This document shows, one piece after another, positions 38,318-47,357 of a DNA stretch of 64,000 bases. Below the pieces are notes generated by a model. That model was not told where the DNA came from. It did not search any database and saw only the letters and a list, made by a program, of their open reading frames with translations. Position 1 is the stretch's first letter; the number at the start of each line of letters is the position of its first letter. Source of the stretch: Leifsonia aquatica. GTDB taxonomy: Bacteria > Actinomycetota > Actinomycetes > Actinomycetales > Microbacteriaceae. Position numbers and translations under genes: made by a program. The DNA is taken from contig NZ_JACHVP010000001.1 in the NCBI RefSeq assembly GCF_014190775.1, positions 558,001 to 622,000 of the forward strand, written 5' to 3'.

Positions 38318-38965
38318 CTAGCGATGTTGTGCGCGGAAGCAGCCGACGAAGTGGTCGTCGACCATCCCGGTCGCCTGCATGAGCGCGTACATGGTCGTGG
38401 GGCCGACGAACCGGAACCCGCGCCGGCGCAGCTCCTTGCTCATCGCCGTGGACTCCGGGGTGACCGCGGGGACGTCCGACCAGGCGCGCGGGCGCGCGCT
38501 CTCGGGTGCTCGAGGGGGTGCGAAGCTCCACATGAGCTCGTCCAGTGGCACGTCGAGCGCCAGGGTCGCCCGCGCGTTCGAGATGGTCGCCTCGATCTTG
38601 CCCCGGTGCCGGATGATGCGCTCGTCGCCCAGGAGGCGCAGCACGTCCGATTCTGTCATCGCCGCGACGCGCTCCGGATCGAAACCGTGGAACACCTCCC
38701 GGAACGCCGGCCGCCGGCGCAGGATGGTGATCCAGGACAGCCCGGCCTGGAAGCCTTCGAGGCACAGCTTCTCGTAGAGCGCGCGGGGGTCGCGCTGCTC
38801 CCGACCCCACTCCTCGTCGTGGTAGCGGCGGTACTCCGCATCGGCGCCCGGCCAGGAGCAGCGGTCGAGCCCGTCGTCGCCGTGGATGATCGCGGCGCGC
38901 GCGGAGGGCGGGGGAGTGGTCTCGGTGGTCGTCGAACCGGCGGTGGTCGTGTCGTCGGTGCTCAT
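38318..38965 (-). CDS. tag: DNA-3-methyladenine glycosylase I
   Basis: This 215-residue base-excision repair enzyme of the Tag family removes 3-methyladenine from DNA. After a Thr/Ser-rich N-terminus of about 30 residues come CSWPGADAEYRRYHDEEWG, EGFQAGLSWITILRRRPAFR, GFDPERVAAM and the C-terminal RFVGPTTMYALMQATGMVDDH. The zinc-binding Cys and His residues are present. Start ATG 38965 overlaps the ogt stop by 4 nt, so two alkylation-repair enzymes are translated together. Confidence 0.93.
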   Translation of the reverse strand: MSTDDTTTAGSTTTETTPPPSARAAIIHGDDGLDRCSWPGADAEYRRYHDEEWGREQRDPRALYEKLCLEGFQAGLSWITILRRRPAFREVFHGFDPERVAAMTESDVLRLLGDERIIRHRGKIEATISNARATLALDVPLDELMWSFAPPRAPESARPRAWSDVPAVTPESTAMSKELRRRGFRFVGPTTMYALMQATGMVDDHFVGCFRAQHR

Positions 38966-39456
38966 GCGGCCAGCATGATCCCTTCGTGCTCGAGCAGCCA
39001 CAGCTTGGTCGGCACCCCTTCGCCGCCGCTGTAGCCGGTGATCTTGCCGCTCGTCGACAGCACGCGATGGCAGCCGACGATGATGGGGACGGGGTTCGCG
39101 CCGACGGCCCCTCCGATCGCACGGCCGTAGCCGGCGTAGCCGAGGGAGAGCCCGAGCTCGCCGTACGAGGTCAGCGTGCCGAACTCGAGGCTCTGCAGCC
39201 GCTCCCACACGGCGACGCGGAAGGGGGTCCCTTCGAACCGCACGGGGACGTCGAACTCGCGCCGGTCGCCGGCGAAGTACTCGTCGAGCTGCCGTACCGC
39301 CTCGTCGAGCACGGCGGTACCGCGCTCGGGGTGCTCGTCGAGCGGGAGGCGGCCGCCGCGCTCGATGGAGAGCGACGTCACCGCCTCACCGTCGCTCGTC
39401 AGCTCGATCCGCCCGATCGGGCTCGGTGTGCGAAGGAGATACGCGAAGCTGGTCAT
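38962..39456 (-). CDS. ogt: Methylated-DNA-protein-cysteine methyltransferase
   Basis: This 164-residue suicide repair protein takes the alkyl group from O6-alkylguanine onto Cys129. The active-site motif reads IIVGCHRVLST, with Gly128 where most family members have Pro (PCHRV). The helix-turn-helix GTLTSYGELGLSLGY and the arginine finger in GYGRAIGGAVGANP are intact. It is co-expressed with tag downstream. Activity should be retained, but the Pro-to-Gly change may alter Cys reactivity; that last point is inference. Confidence 0.92.
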   Translation of the reverse strand: MTSFAYLLRTPSPIGRIELTSDGEAVTSLSIERGGRLPLDEHPERGTAVLDEAVRQLDEYFAGDRREFDVPVRFEGTPFRVAVWERLQSLEFGTLTSYGELGLSLGYAGYGRAIGGAVGANPVPIIVGCHRVLSTSGKITGYSGGEGVPTKLWLLEHEGIMLAA

Positions 39457-39597
39457 GAGTCGACTCTAGAAGCAGCCACCGACGGAGTCTCGCGGAAATC
39501 GGACATCGGGGAGAACTCTCCGATCGCTCCCGGCTGTGGAGCGAACGATGCCCCCTCGGGCTCCGGCGTGGCCCGGAGCCCGGCCTAGACTCGGACC

Positions 39598-40569
39598 ATG
39601 GCGAACATCGAATACCGCACCCTCGGCCGTTCCGGCCTCGTCGTCTCGACCATCGGTCTCGGCTGCAACAACTTCGGCCGCACGGGGACCGCCACGGAGA
39701 CCCAGGAGGGCACGGACGCCGTGATCGGCGCCGCCATCGACGCGGGGGTCACGCTGTTCGACACGGCCGACATCTACGGAGCGGAGCGCGGCCTCTCCGA
39801 GTCGCTGATGGGCAAGGCGCTCGCCGGCAAGCGCGACCGCATCGTCCTGGCGACGAAGTTCGGGATGGACATGGCCGGCACGAACGGTCCGGACTGGGGC
39901 GCCCGCGGCTCTCGACGCTACATCCGCCTGGCCGTCGAGGCCTCCCTGCGCCGGCTGCGCACCGACTGGATCGACCTCTACCAGCTGCACCGCCCGGACG
40001 GCGTGACGCCGATCGAGGAGACCCTCGACGCATTGGACGACCTCATCGCGGAGGGGAAGATCCGCTACATCGGCCACTCGAACCTCGATGGCTGGCAGAT
40101 CGCCGAGGCCGAGTTCACGGCCCGGTTGCACGGTCACCCGAAGTTCATCTCGGCGCAGAACGAGTACAGCCTCCTGGTGCGCGACGCGGAACGCGAGGTA
40201 CTCCCGGCCGTCAACGCCTACGGCCTGGGCTTCCTGCCCTTCTTCCCGCTCTACAACGGCCTCTTCACCGGCAAGTTCTCGCGCGACGGCGGTCCGGCGG
40301 ACAGCCGCATCATGTCGATCCGCAAGCACCTGCTCGACGACGCCCCCTGGGACCGCATCGAGGAGTACCGGGCGTTCTGCGATGAGCGCGGCGTCAGCAT
40401 GCTGGCGGCGACCTTCGCCTGGCTGCTCGCCCAGCCGGGGCTCACGAGCGTGATCGCCGGCGCGACGAAGCCGGAGCAGATCGTCGCCAACGCGGACGCG
40501 GCCACGAGCTGGACCCCGACGGCGGACGAGGTCGCCCGGATCTCGGAGATCTTCGCGACCACCGACTAG
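39598..40569 (+). CDS. Aldo/keto reductase
   Basis: This 323-residue NADPH-dependent (beta/alpha)8 oxidoreductase has the catalytic tetrad Asp55, Tyr60, Lys87 and His131 in FDTADIYG, ATKFG and LYQLHRPD. The C-terminal cofactor site is VIAGATKPEQI. It belongs to the YajO/Tas-like group; the physiological substrate is unknown. TAGACT at 39586-39591 lies 6 nt before the ATG and no Shine-Dalgarno is present, so the mRNA is probably leaderless. A GTTCGCTC/GAGCGAAC palindrome follows the gene at 40582-40598. Confidence 0.9.
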   Translation: MANIEYRTLGRSGLVVSTIGLGCNNFGRTGTATETQEGTDAVIGAAIDAGVTLFDTADIYGAERGLSESLMGKALAGKRDRIVLATKFGMDMAGTNGPDWGARGSRRYIRLAVEASLRRLRTDWIDLYQLHRPDGVTPIEETLDALDDLIAEGKIRYIGHSNLDGWQIAEAEFTARLHGHPKFISAQNEYSLLVRDAEREVLPAVNAYGLGFLPFFPLYNGLFTGKFSRDGGPADSRIMSIRKHLLDDAPWDRIEEYRAFCDERGVSMLAATFAWLLAQPGLTSVIAGATKPEQIVANADAATSWTPTADEVARISEIFATTD

Positions 40570-40608
40570 ACCAGCGGGTGCGTTCGCTCCGAGCGAACAG
40601 TCACATCG

Positions 40609-40638
40609 TTGTGAGTGAGCACTCACTCCGCGTAGAGT
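40609..40638 (+). promoter_or_regulatory. tetR promoter with embedded operator
   Basis: TTGTGA (40609-40614), 18 nt, TAGAGT (40633-40638) form a promoter ending 6 nt before the GTG start, so the transcript is probably leaderless. Between the boxes GAGTGAG (40613-40619) and CTCACTC (40622-40628) form a perfect palindrome with a CA spacer, ideally placed for autorepression by the TetR protein. Confidence 0.6.
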
Positions 40639-40644
40639 CGCTCC

Positions 40645-41328
40645 GTGATTCCCGAAGAAGTCGTGCCCGATCAGGATGAGGTCGTCGACGCGTCCCCGCG
40701 CCAACGTGCCCAGCCCCTGTCTCCGGACGAGCGCAAGGCGATGATCATCGACGCGGTCATCCCGCTGCTGATCGAGCACGGACGCGCGGTCACCTCCCGT
40801 CAGATCGCCGAGGCGGCGGGCATCGCCGAGGGGACCGTCTTCCGCGCCTTCGGCGACAAGGAGACCCTGGTCACCGCGGCGATCGAGAAGTACCTCGACC
40901 CCGAGCCGCTGCGCGACGCGCTCCGCGCCATCGACCCGGCCCTGCCTCTCGAGCACAAGGTCCGGGCCGTCATCCTCCTGATGCGCGAGCGCTTCCAGAG
41001 CGTCATGCGCATCATGGCCGTCATCGGTGCCGAGCGCCCGGCGGTGCCGCAGGAGCGGCACGAGTTCGCGCGGATCATCGCCCGCATCATCGAGCCGGAG
41101 GCGGCGGCCCTCAACCTCCCGCCGGAGCGCGTCGCCTACGTGCTCCGGCTCCTCAGCTTCGCGTCCGCGTTCCCCGCCCTCAACGAGGGGATGGAGTTCA
41201 GCGTGGACGAGCTCGCCCGGATCGCCCTCCTCGGCGTCGCCGGACGGCCGTTCGTCGTCTTCACGCCCGCGGGCGCACCCACCGGCATCACCACCAGCAC
41301 CAGCGGCGCCGACGCGGCGCACGAATAG
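40645..41328 (+). CDS. TetR-family transcriptional regulator
   Basis: This 227-residue regulator has a disordered acidic N-terminus of about 28 residues, then the TetR DNA-binding domain (MIIDAVIPLLIEHGRAVTSR, QIAEAAGIAEGTVFRAFGDKE). The helical effector domain follows. It is encoded 10 nt before two ABC exporter genes on the same strand and is probably co-transcribed with them, so it likely represses its own operon in the absence of the exported compound. The start is GTG without a Shine-Dalgarno. Confidence 0.88.
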   Translation: MIPEEVVPDQDEVVDASPRQRAQPLSPDERKAMIIDAVIPLLIEHGRAVTSRQIAEAAGIAEGTVFRAFGDKETLVTAAIEKYLDPEPLRDALRAIDPALPLEHKVRAVILLMRERFQSVMRIMAVIGAERPAVPQERHEFARIIARIIEPEAAALNLPPERVAYVLRLLSFASAFPALNEGMEFSVDELARIALLGVAGRPFVVFTPAGAPTGITTSTSGADAAHE

Positions 41329-41338
41329 GAGGTCGCAC

Positions 41339-43072
41339 ATGCTCCTGAAACTCCTCGGCCGGTACCTCCGGCCCCACTGGCGGCTCCTCGTCGGAGTCGT
41401 CGTGTTCCAGCTCGCGCAGTCGCTGCTGTCGCTCTGGCTGCCGACGCTGAACGCCGACATCACCGACAACGGCATCGCCAAGGGCGACACCGGCTACATC
41501 CTGATGGTCGGCGCCGAGATGCTCGGGGTGACCCTGGTGCAGGTGGCGTGCTCGATCGCCGCGGTCTACTTCGGCGCCAAGGTCGCGATGCGGGTCGGCC
41601 GCGACCTGCGGACGGCCATCTTCCACCAGGTGGGGGAGTTCTCGGAGCGCGAGGTCTCGCGGTTCGGGGCGCCCTCGCTCATCACCCGCAACACGAACGA
41701 CGTGCAGCAGGTGCAGATGCTCGTGCTGATGACCTGCACCCTGCTGGTCTCCGCGCCGATCCTGGCAATCGGCGGCATCATCCTGGCGATGCAGCAGGAC
41801 ATCGAGCTCTCCTGGCTCATCGCGGTGAGCGTGCCCGTGCTGCTGATCGCGGTCGGCCTGATCATCTCGCGCATGGTCCCGCTGTTCCGCCGCATGCAGG
41901 AGCGGATCGACCGCGTCAACCGCGTCCTCCGGGAGCAGCTGACCGGCATCCGCGTCATCCGCGCGTTCGTCCGGGAGGACGTCGAGACCGACCGGTTCGC
42001 GGTCGCCAACGACCAGGTCACCGAGACCGCGCTCAAGGCCGGCCGGCTGTTCGCGCTGATGTTCCCGATCGTCATGCTGGTGCTGAACGTCTCCAGCGTC
42101 GCGGTCATCTGGTTCGGCGGCTTCCGGGTCGACGACGGATCGATGCAGATCGGCACGCTCACCGCCTTCCTCCAGTACCTCATGCAGATCCTCATGGGCG
42201 TCATGATGTCGACGATGATGGCGGTGCTCGTGCCTCGCGCGGCCGTCTGCGCCGATCGCATCAGCGAGGTCCTGGGCACCGAGGCGTCGGTGCGTGCCCC
42301 CGAGAACCCGGTGACCGAGCTGCCCGCCCACGGCACCGTCGAGTTCGTGGACGTCGGTTTCGCCTACCCCGGCGCCGAGCAGCCGGTGCTCAGCGATGTG
42401 ACCTTCCTCGCCCGGTCCGGCGAGACGACGGCGATCATCGGCAGCACGGGTTCCGGCAAGACCACGCTGGTGAACCTCGTGCCGCGGCTCTTCGATGCGA
42501 CGAGCGGTCTCGTCCTGGTGGACGGGGTGGATGCGGCCGAGCTCGACCCCGAGCTGCTCTGGTCGCGCATCGGCCTCGTCCCGCAGAAGCCGTACCTGTT
42601 CTCCGGGACGGTCGCCACCAACCTCCGCTACGGCAAACCGGACGCGACCGACGAGGAGCTCTGGCACGCGCTCGAGGTCGCGCAGGCAGAGGACTTCGTC
42701 CGGGCGATGCCCGAGGGGCTGGACTCGCCGATCGCCCAGGGCGGCACCAACGTGTCCGGCGGTCAGCGGCAGCGCCTCGCGATCGCCCGCGCGCTGGTGA
42801 AGCGGCCCGAGATCTACGTCTTCGACGACTCGTTCTCGGCGCTCGACACCGCGACGGACGCGCGACTGCGCGCGGCCCTCGCCCGCGACGTCGCCGGCGC
42901 CACGATGATCGTGGTCGCTCAGCGCGTTTCCACCATCGTCGACGCCGACCAGATCATCGTGCTCGAAGACGGGCGCGTCGTCGGCCGCGGCACCCACGAC
43001 GAGCTCGTCGAGAACAATCCGACCTACGCCGAGATCGTCTCGTCGCAGCTGACCGCGGAGGAGGCGGCATGA
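41339..43072 (+). CDS. Heterodimeric ABC exporter half-transporter A (degenerate site)
   Basis: This 577-residue protein has a six-helix exporter domain to about residue 310 fused to an ATPase domain. Walker A is GSTGSGKTTL, the signature is VSGGQRQRLAIARAL, and Walker B is YVFDDSFSALD, with Asp in place of the catalytic Glu. This is the pattern of the non-canonical half of heterodimeric exporters such as LmrCD, BmrCD and TM287/288. AGGAGG precedes the ATG. It overlaps the partner gene by 4 nt. Drug or lipid-like efflux under TetR control is likely. Confidence 0.92.
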   Translation: MLLKLLGRYLRPHWRLLVGVVVFQLAQSLLSLWLPTLNADITDNGIAKGDTGYILMVGAEMLGVTLVQVACSIAAVYFGAKVAMRVGRDLRTAIFHQVGEFSEREVSRFGAPSLITRNTNDVQQVQMLVLMTCTLLVSAPILAIGGIILAMQQDIELSWLIAVSVPVLLIAVGLIISRMVPLFRRMQERIDRVNRVLREQLTGIRVIRAFVREDVETDRFAVANDQVTETALKAGRLFALMFPIVMLVLNVSSVAVIWFGGFRVDDGSMQIGTLTAFLQYLMQILMGVMMSTMMAVLVPRAAVCADRISEVLGTEASVRAPENPVTELPAHGTVEFVDVGFAYPGAEQPVLSDVTFLARSGETTAIIGSTGSGKTTLVNLVPRLFDATSGLVLVDGVDAAELDPELLWSRIGLVPQKPYLFSGTVATNLRYGKPDATDEELWHALEVAQAEDFVRAMPEGLDSPIAQGGTNVSGGQRQRLAIARALVKRPEIYVFDDSFSALDTATDARLRAALARDVAGATMIVVAQRVSTIVDADQIIVLEDGRVVGRGTHDELVENNPTYAEIVSSQLTAEEAA

Positions 43073-45045
43073 GCCAGGACACCGAAGACCGTCCGGCGCC
43101 CGCGCGCCCGCCCGTCCGGCGCGGCCCCGGCGGGGGCGGCCCGTTCGGCGGCATGGGGATGCCGGCGGAGAAGTCCCTGAACTTCGGCCCCTCCGCCCGG
43201 AGGCTGGCCGGGCGGCTGCGGCCCGAGCGATGGGCGATCGTGTTCGTCACCCTGCTCGCGGTGGTCAGCGTGTTCTTCGCCGTCCTCGGGCCGAAGCTGC
43301 TCGGCAACGCGATCAACCTCGTCTTCGCCGGCGCGCTCTCGAAGCAGTTCCCGAGCGGCGTGACGCAGGCGCAGGTGATCGCCAAGCTGCGCGCGGACGG
43401 CCAGGGCCAGTTCGCGGACCTGCTCTCGGGCACCACGTTCACGCCCGGCGCCGGCATCGACTTCGTCGCCGTCGGCCACGTGCTGATGTGGGTGCTCGCG
43501 CTCTACATCGCCTCGTCCGTCTTCAGCTACCTGCAGGCGTACGTGCTGAACGGGGTGACCCAGCGCACCGTCTACCGGCTCCGCGAGGACGTGGAGGCGA
43601 AGATCCACCGCCTCCCGCTGACGTACTTCGACAAGATGCAGCGCGGCGAGCTGCTCAGCCGCGTGACGAACGACATCGACAACATCTCGCAGACGCTCCA
43701 GCAGACGATGAGCCAGCTGCTCACCTCCCTGCTCACGGTGGTCGGCGTGGTCGTGATGATGTTCGTCGTGTCGCCGCTGCTCGCCCTGATCGCGCTGATC
43801 ACCATCCCCCTCACCCTGCTCGTGACCTCGCTGATCGCCAAGCGTTCGCAGAAGCTCTTCGTCGCGCAGTGGCGCAGCACCGGCGAGCTGAACGGCCAGA
43901 TCGAGGAGGCCTTCACCGGGCACTCCCTCGTGAAGGTCTTCGGCCGTCACCGAGAGGTGGAGGCCCGGTTCGGCACGAAGAACGAGGAGATGTACGAGGC
44001 CAGCTTCGGCGCCCAGTTCATCTCGGGCATCATCATGCCGGCGATGATGTTCGTCGGGAACCTGATGTACGTCGCCATCGCTGTCGTCGGCGGTCTCCAG
44101 GTCGCGAGCGGCGCCATGCAGCTCGGCGACGTGACCGCCTTCATCCAGTACTCGCGCCAGTTCACCCAGCCGCTGACCCAGCTCGGGTCGATGGCGAACC
44201 TGCTGCAGTCCGGGGTGGCGAGCGCCGAGCGCGTGTTCGAGCTGCTCGACGCGGACGAGCAGTCCGCCGATCCCGAGCGGCCGCAGAGCCCAGAGGGCAC
44301 CAAGGGCCGGCTCGCGTTCGAGGACGTGTCGTTCCGGTACAGTCCCGACAAGCCCCTCATCGACGATCTCTCGCTGGTGGCCGAACCCGGGCAGACTGTC
44401 GCGATCGTGGGCCCGACGGGTGCGGGCAAGACCACGCTCGTCAACCTGATGATGCGGTTCTACGAGCTGGACGGCGGGCGGATCACCCTCGACGGCGTCG
44501 ACATCGCGGCGATGACCAGGAACGACCTCCGCAGCCGGATGGGCATGGTGCTCCAGGACACCTGGCTGTTCAAGGGCACCATCCGCGACAACATCGCGTA
44601 CGGCCGCCCGGGAGCGACCGAGGACGAGATCGTCGACGCCGCGAAGGCGACCTACGTCGACCGCTTCGTGCGCTCCCTGCCCGACGGCTATGACACCGTG
44701 CTGGACGACGAGGGCGGCAACATCTCGGCGGGGGAGAAGCAGCTGCTGACGATCGCGCGCGCGTTCCTCGCGCAGCCGAGCGTGCTCATCCTCGACGAGG
44801 CGACCTCTTCGGTGGACACGCGCACCGAGCTGCTCGTGCAGAAGGCGATGAGCGCACTGCGGGCCGACCGCACGTCGTTCGTCATCGCCCACCGTCTGTC
44901 GACCATCCGGGACGCGGACCTGATCCTGGTCATGGAGGCCGGGAGCATCGTGGAGCAGGGCACGCACGCCGAGCTCCTCGCCCGGGGAGGTGCGTACTAC
45001 ACGCTGTACAACGCGCAGTTCGCGGCGCCGGCGGAGGAGGCCTAG
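43069..45045 (+). CDS. Heterodimeric ABC exporter half-transporter B (catalytic site)
   Basis: This 658-residue partner of the preceding half-transporter has a Pro/Arg/Gly-rich cytoplasmic N-terminus of about 40 residues, then six membrane helices with an extended first extracellular loop (about 85-135). Walker A is GPTGAGKTTL, the signature is altered to ISAGEKQLLTIARA, and Walker B is canonical VLILDEATSSVD. The normal Glu here and the normal LSGGQ in the partner make one consensus and one degenerate ATP site. The stop TAG shares the palindrome CTAG with the convergent gene. Confidence 0.92.
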   Translation: MSQDTEDRPAPARPPVRRGPGGGGPFGGMGMPAEKSLNFGPSARRLAGRLRPERWAIVFVTLLAVVSVFFAVLGPKLLGNAINLVFAGALSKQFPSGVTQAQVIAKLRADGQGQFADLLSGTTFTPGAGIDFVAVGHVLMWVLALYIASSVFSYLQAYVLNGVTQRTVYRLREDVEAKIHRLPLTYFDKMQRGELLSRVTNDIDNISQTLQQTMSQLLTSLLTVVGVVVMMFVVSPLLALIALITIPLTLLVTSLIAKRSQKLFVAQWRSTGELNGQIEEAFTGHSLVKVFGRHREVEARFGTKNEEMYEASFGAQFISGIIMPAMMFVGNLMYVAIAVVGGLQVASGAMQLGDVTAFIQYSRQFTQPLTQLGSMANLLQSGVASAERVFELLDADEQSADPERPQSPEGTKGRLAFEDVSFRYSPDKPLIDDLSLVAEPGQTVAIVGPTGAGKTTLVNLMMRFYELDGGRITLDGVDIAAMTRNDLRSRMGMVLQDTWLFKGTIRDNIAYGRPGATEDEIVDAAKATYVDRFVRSLPDGYDTVLDDEGGNISAGEKQLLTIARAFLAQPSVLILDEATSSVDTRTELLVQKAMSALRADRTSFVIAHRLSTIRDADLILVMEAGSIVEQGTHAELLARGGAYYTLYNAQFAAPAEEA

Positions 45046-45824
45046 AGGCGGGCGGCGACCGAGCGGACCAGCCAGAAGACGCCGTATGCGATCAGCCCGA
45101 GCGCGATCAGTGCGAGGAGCACGGGACCGAACGGCAGTCCGACGAGCGCCTTGAGGCTGCCATCGAGCCCGCCGGCCTTCTGCGGGTCGTAGGTGATCGC
45201 ACCGGTGACGACCAGGCCGCCGACGAGGACCAGCGCGATGCCCTTCGCGATGTAGCCGACGCGGCCGAGCGTCGTCGTGATCCCGGCGATGGCGTTCGGC
45301 GGCAGGCGCAGGTCGCGCTCGAACCGGTGCGTGATCCCGTTGCGGAGGAAGACGATTCCGCCGGCCACGATCCCGAGGCCGACGAGGGCGAGCACGAACA
45401 CGCCGCCCGGCATGGCGAGGAGGCGCGCGCTCATCGTCTTCTCGGAGGAGGACGCGTCGTGGCCCCCGCCGAGGGCGATCGAAGCGGCGACACCGGCGAG
45501 GAACCCGTAGACGACGCACTTGCCGAGCTCGGTGAGCCGCTTGCCCGCGCCTTGCACCGTGACGGCGACGAGGATCTGCCAGAGGGCGAGGACGATGAGC
45601 CCGGCGACGCAGAGCCAGACGACGAACAAGCCGCCCGGGACGGCGACGATCGCCTGCAGCGCGCCCGACTGGTCGGCGTCGCCGGTGCCGCCGAAGGCGA
45701 TCGCGAGGGCGATGCCGCCGATCAGGATGTGGAGCAGGCCGATGGTGGCCAGCCCCACCCGGGCGAGGGCGCGCACGGCGGGGTTGCGCTCGGCTCGGGA
45801 GGCGGTTCGGGTCGGTGCGGTCAT
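45042..45824 (-). CDS. DUF1206 membrane protein
   Basis: This 260-residue protein has three repeats of a two-helix unit, each starting with an ARVGL/GKCVVYGFL/GRVGYIAKG-type segment and containing a Gly/Ala-rich hydrophobic hairpin. That threefold repeat is the DUF1206 architecture. Function is unknown. The first repeat begins at about residue 15 and the last ends at the C-terminus. ATG 45824 is used; a GTG three codons upstream is possible. It ends tail-to-tail with the ABC exporter, and both use the same CTAG for their stop codons. Confidence 0.85.
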   Translation of the reverse strand: MTAPTRTASRAERNPAVRALARVGLATIGLLHILIGGIALAIAFGGTGDADQSGALQAIVAVPGGLFVVWLCVAGLIVLALWQILVAVTVQGAGKRLTELGKCVVYGFLAGVAASIALGGGHDASSSEKTMSARLLAMPGGVFVLALVGLGIVAGGIVFLRNGITHRFERDLRLPPNAIAGITTTLGRVGYIAKGIALVLVGGLVVTGAITYDPQKAGGLDGSLKALVGLPFGPVLLALIALGLIAYGVFWLVRSVAARL

Positions 45825-45953
45825 GAGGGGCACGGTACCCGCTTCGAGGCGGGAGCGGACGAGGGTCCCGCCGCCGCCGAAACTCAGGTACCGTAGATAT
45901 CCGAGTCCGCCGCGCCGTCGCGCAGCGGCGCAATGTGAATAGAGGAGGCCGGC

Positions 45954-46967
45954 ATGGACATCGACCTCAGCGTCTTGCGTCTCATGGAGCGCGAGAAAGA
46001 GATCCCGTTCGACGAACTGGTGCACATCATCGAGCAGGCGATCCTGACCGCCTACCTGAAGCACACCAACCAGGCCGAGCACAAGCACGGTCACGGCCAC
46101 ACCGACGAGGCCCCCGCCGCGCGCGTGCAGCTCGACCGCAAGACCGGCCATGTGACCGTCTACGTACCCGAGCTCGATGACGAGGGCAACGTCATCGGCG
46201 AGGCCGAGGACAGCCCCAGCGACTTCGGCCGCATCGCGGCCTTCGCGGCCAAGCAGGTCATCAACCAGCGTCTGCGCGACATCGCCGACGACGCCGTGCT
46301 CGGCGAGTTCCGCGGCCGCGAGGGCGACATCGTCGCCGGCGTGATCCAGCAGGGCCCCAACCCGCGGATGATCCACGTCGACCTCGGCAGCGTGGAGGCC
46401 ATCCTGCCGCCCGAGGAGCAGGTGCCGGGCGAGGAGTACACCCACGGCTCGCGCATCCGCGTGTACGTCACGAGCGTCGCGAAGGGCCCGAAGGGTCCGT
46501 CGATCACCGTCTCGCGCACGCACCCCGCGCTCGTCCGCAAGCTGTTCGCGCTCGAGGTGCCGGAGATCGCCAGCGGCGTGGTGGAGATCGTCTCCCTCGC
46601 CCGCGAGGCCGGTCACCGCACCAAGATCGCCGTGCGCGCGACCGAGCCCGGTGTGAACGCCAAGGGCGCCTGCATCGGCGAGCTCGGCCAGCGCGTCCGC
46701 GCCGTCACCGCCGAGCTGAACAGCGAGAAGATCGACATCGTCGACTACTCGCCCGACCTCGCGACCTTCGTCGCGAGCGCGCTCTCGCCGGCCAAGGTCA
46801 CCAGCGCCTTCGTCATCGACGAGTCGCTGAAGGCGGTCCGCGCGCTCGTCCCCGACTACCAGCTGTCGCTCGCGATCGGCAAGGAGGGGCAGAACGCCCG
46901 CCTCGCCGCGAAGCTCACGGGCGCGAAGATCGACATCCAGCCGGACTCGATCCTCGATCGCGAGTAG
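45954..46967 (+). CDS. nusA: Transcription termination/antitermination protein NusA
   Basis: This 337-residue RNA polymerase-binding factor comprises the N-terminal domain, an S1 domain ([13 protein letters not shown]), and two KH domains with [10 protein letters not shown] and [16 protein letters not shown]. It modulates pausing, termination and antitermination. The C-terminal acidic repeats of E. coli NusA are absent, as in other actinobacteria. An Ala/His-rich insert ([14 protein letters not shown]) interrupts the N-terminal domain. GAGGAGG precedes the ATG. rimP, the usual upstream neighbour, is not present here. Confidence 0.96.
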   Translation: MDIDLSVLRLMEREKEIPFDELVHIIEQAILTAYLKHTNQAEHKHGHGHTDEAPAARVQLDRKTGHVTVYVPELDDEGNVIGEAEDSPSDFGRIAAFAAKQVINQRLRDIADDAVLGEFRGREGDIVAGVIQQGPNPRMIHVDLGSVEAILPPEEQVPGEEYTHGSRIRVYVTSVAKGPKGPSITVSRTHPALVRKLFALEVPEIASGVVEIVSLAREAGHRTKIAVRATEPGVNAKGACIGELGQRVRAVTAELNSEKIDIVDYSPDLATFVASALSPAKVTSAFVIDESLKAVRALVPDYQLSLAIGKEGQNARLAAKLTGAKIDIQPDSILDRE

Positions 46968-47001
46968 GTGCGCGCCGGGTCACCGGGCGCGCGGGTGTAA
47001 G

Positions 47002-47277
47002 ATGGAAGCTGTCAGAACGTGCGTCGGATGCCGTTCTCGCGCTCCCCGATCCTCTCTTCTGAGGGTCGTCGCCCGGAATTCGGAACTCGTGGTGGATCAC
47101 TCCGCCACGCTCCCCGGGCGAGGCGCGTGGCTGCATCCGGTCGACGAGTGTCTCGACATCGCCCTCAAGCGGCGGGCCTTCGGGCGTGCGCTGAGGGTGG
47201 AGGGAGCACTCGACCCGACGGCCATCCGGGCCGCACTGAGAGAACAGGCTGAAGAACCAGTGACTTCACATGAGTGA
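47002..47277 (+). CDS. ylxR: YlxR family RNA-binding protein
   Basis: This 91-residue DUF448/YlxR protein has RTCVGCRSRAPRSSLLRVV near the N-terminus and PGRGAWLHPVDECLDIALKRRAFGRALR, the conserved GRGA(W/Y) and RAF motifs. It sits between nusA and infB, as in most Gram-positive bacteria. YlxR is a nucleic-acid-binding protein implicated in regulation of RNase P and other RNAs in other species. No clear Shine-Dalgarno precedes the ATG. Confidence 0.9.
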   Translation: MEAVRTCVGCRSRAPRSSLLRVVARNSELVVDHSATLPGRGAWLHPVDECLDIALKRRAFGRALRVEGALDPTAIRAALREQAEEPVTSHE

Positions 47278-47325
47278 CAACCGATGAGCGGCTCGAAATG
47301 AGTTCCGTCCGCTACTAACGCCTGC

Positions 47326-47354
47326 CCTGTCCGGGGTGGGCCCCAGACAGGAGA
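47326..47354 (+). promoter_or_regulatory. Hairpin enclosing part of the infB ribosome-binding site
   Basis: CCTGTC (47326-47331) pairs with GACAGG (47346-47351), extended inside by CGGGG/CCCC-type pairing. The 3' arm overlaps the infB Shine-Dalgarno AGGAGA (47349-47354), so folding would partly hide the ribosome-binding site. Whether this regulates IF-2 is inference. Confidence 0.45.
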
Positions 47355-47357
47355 ATT

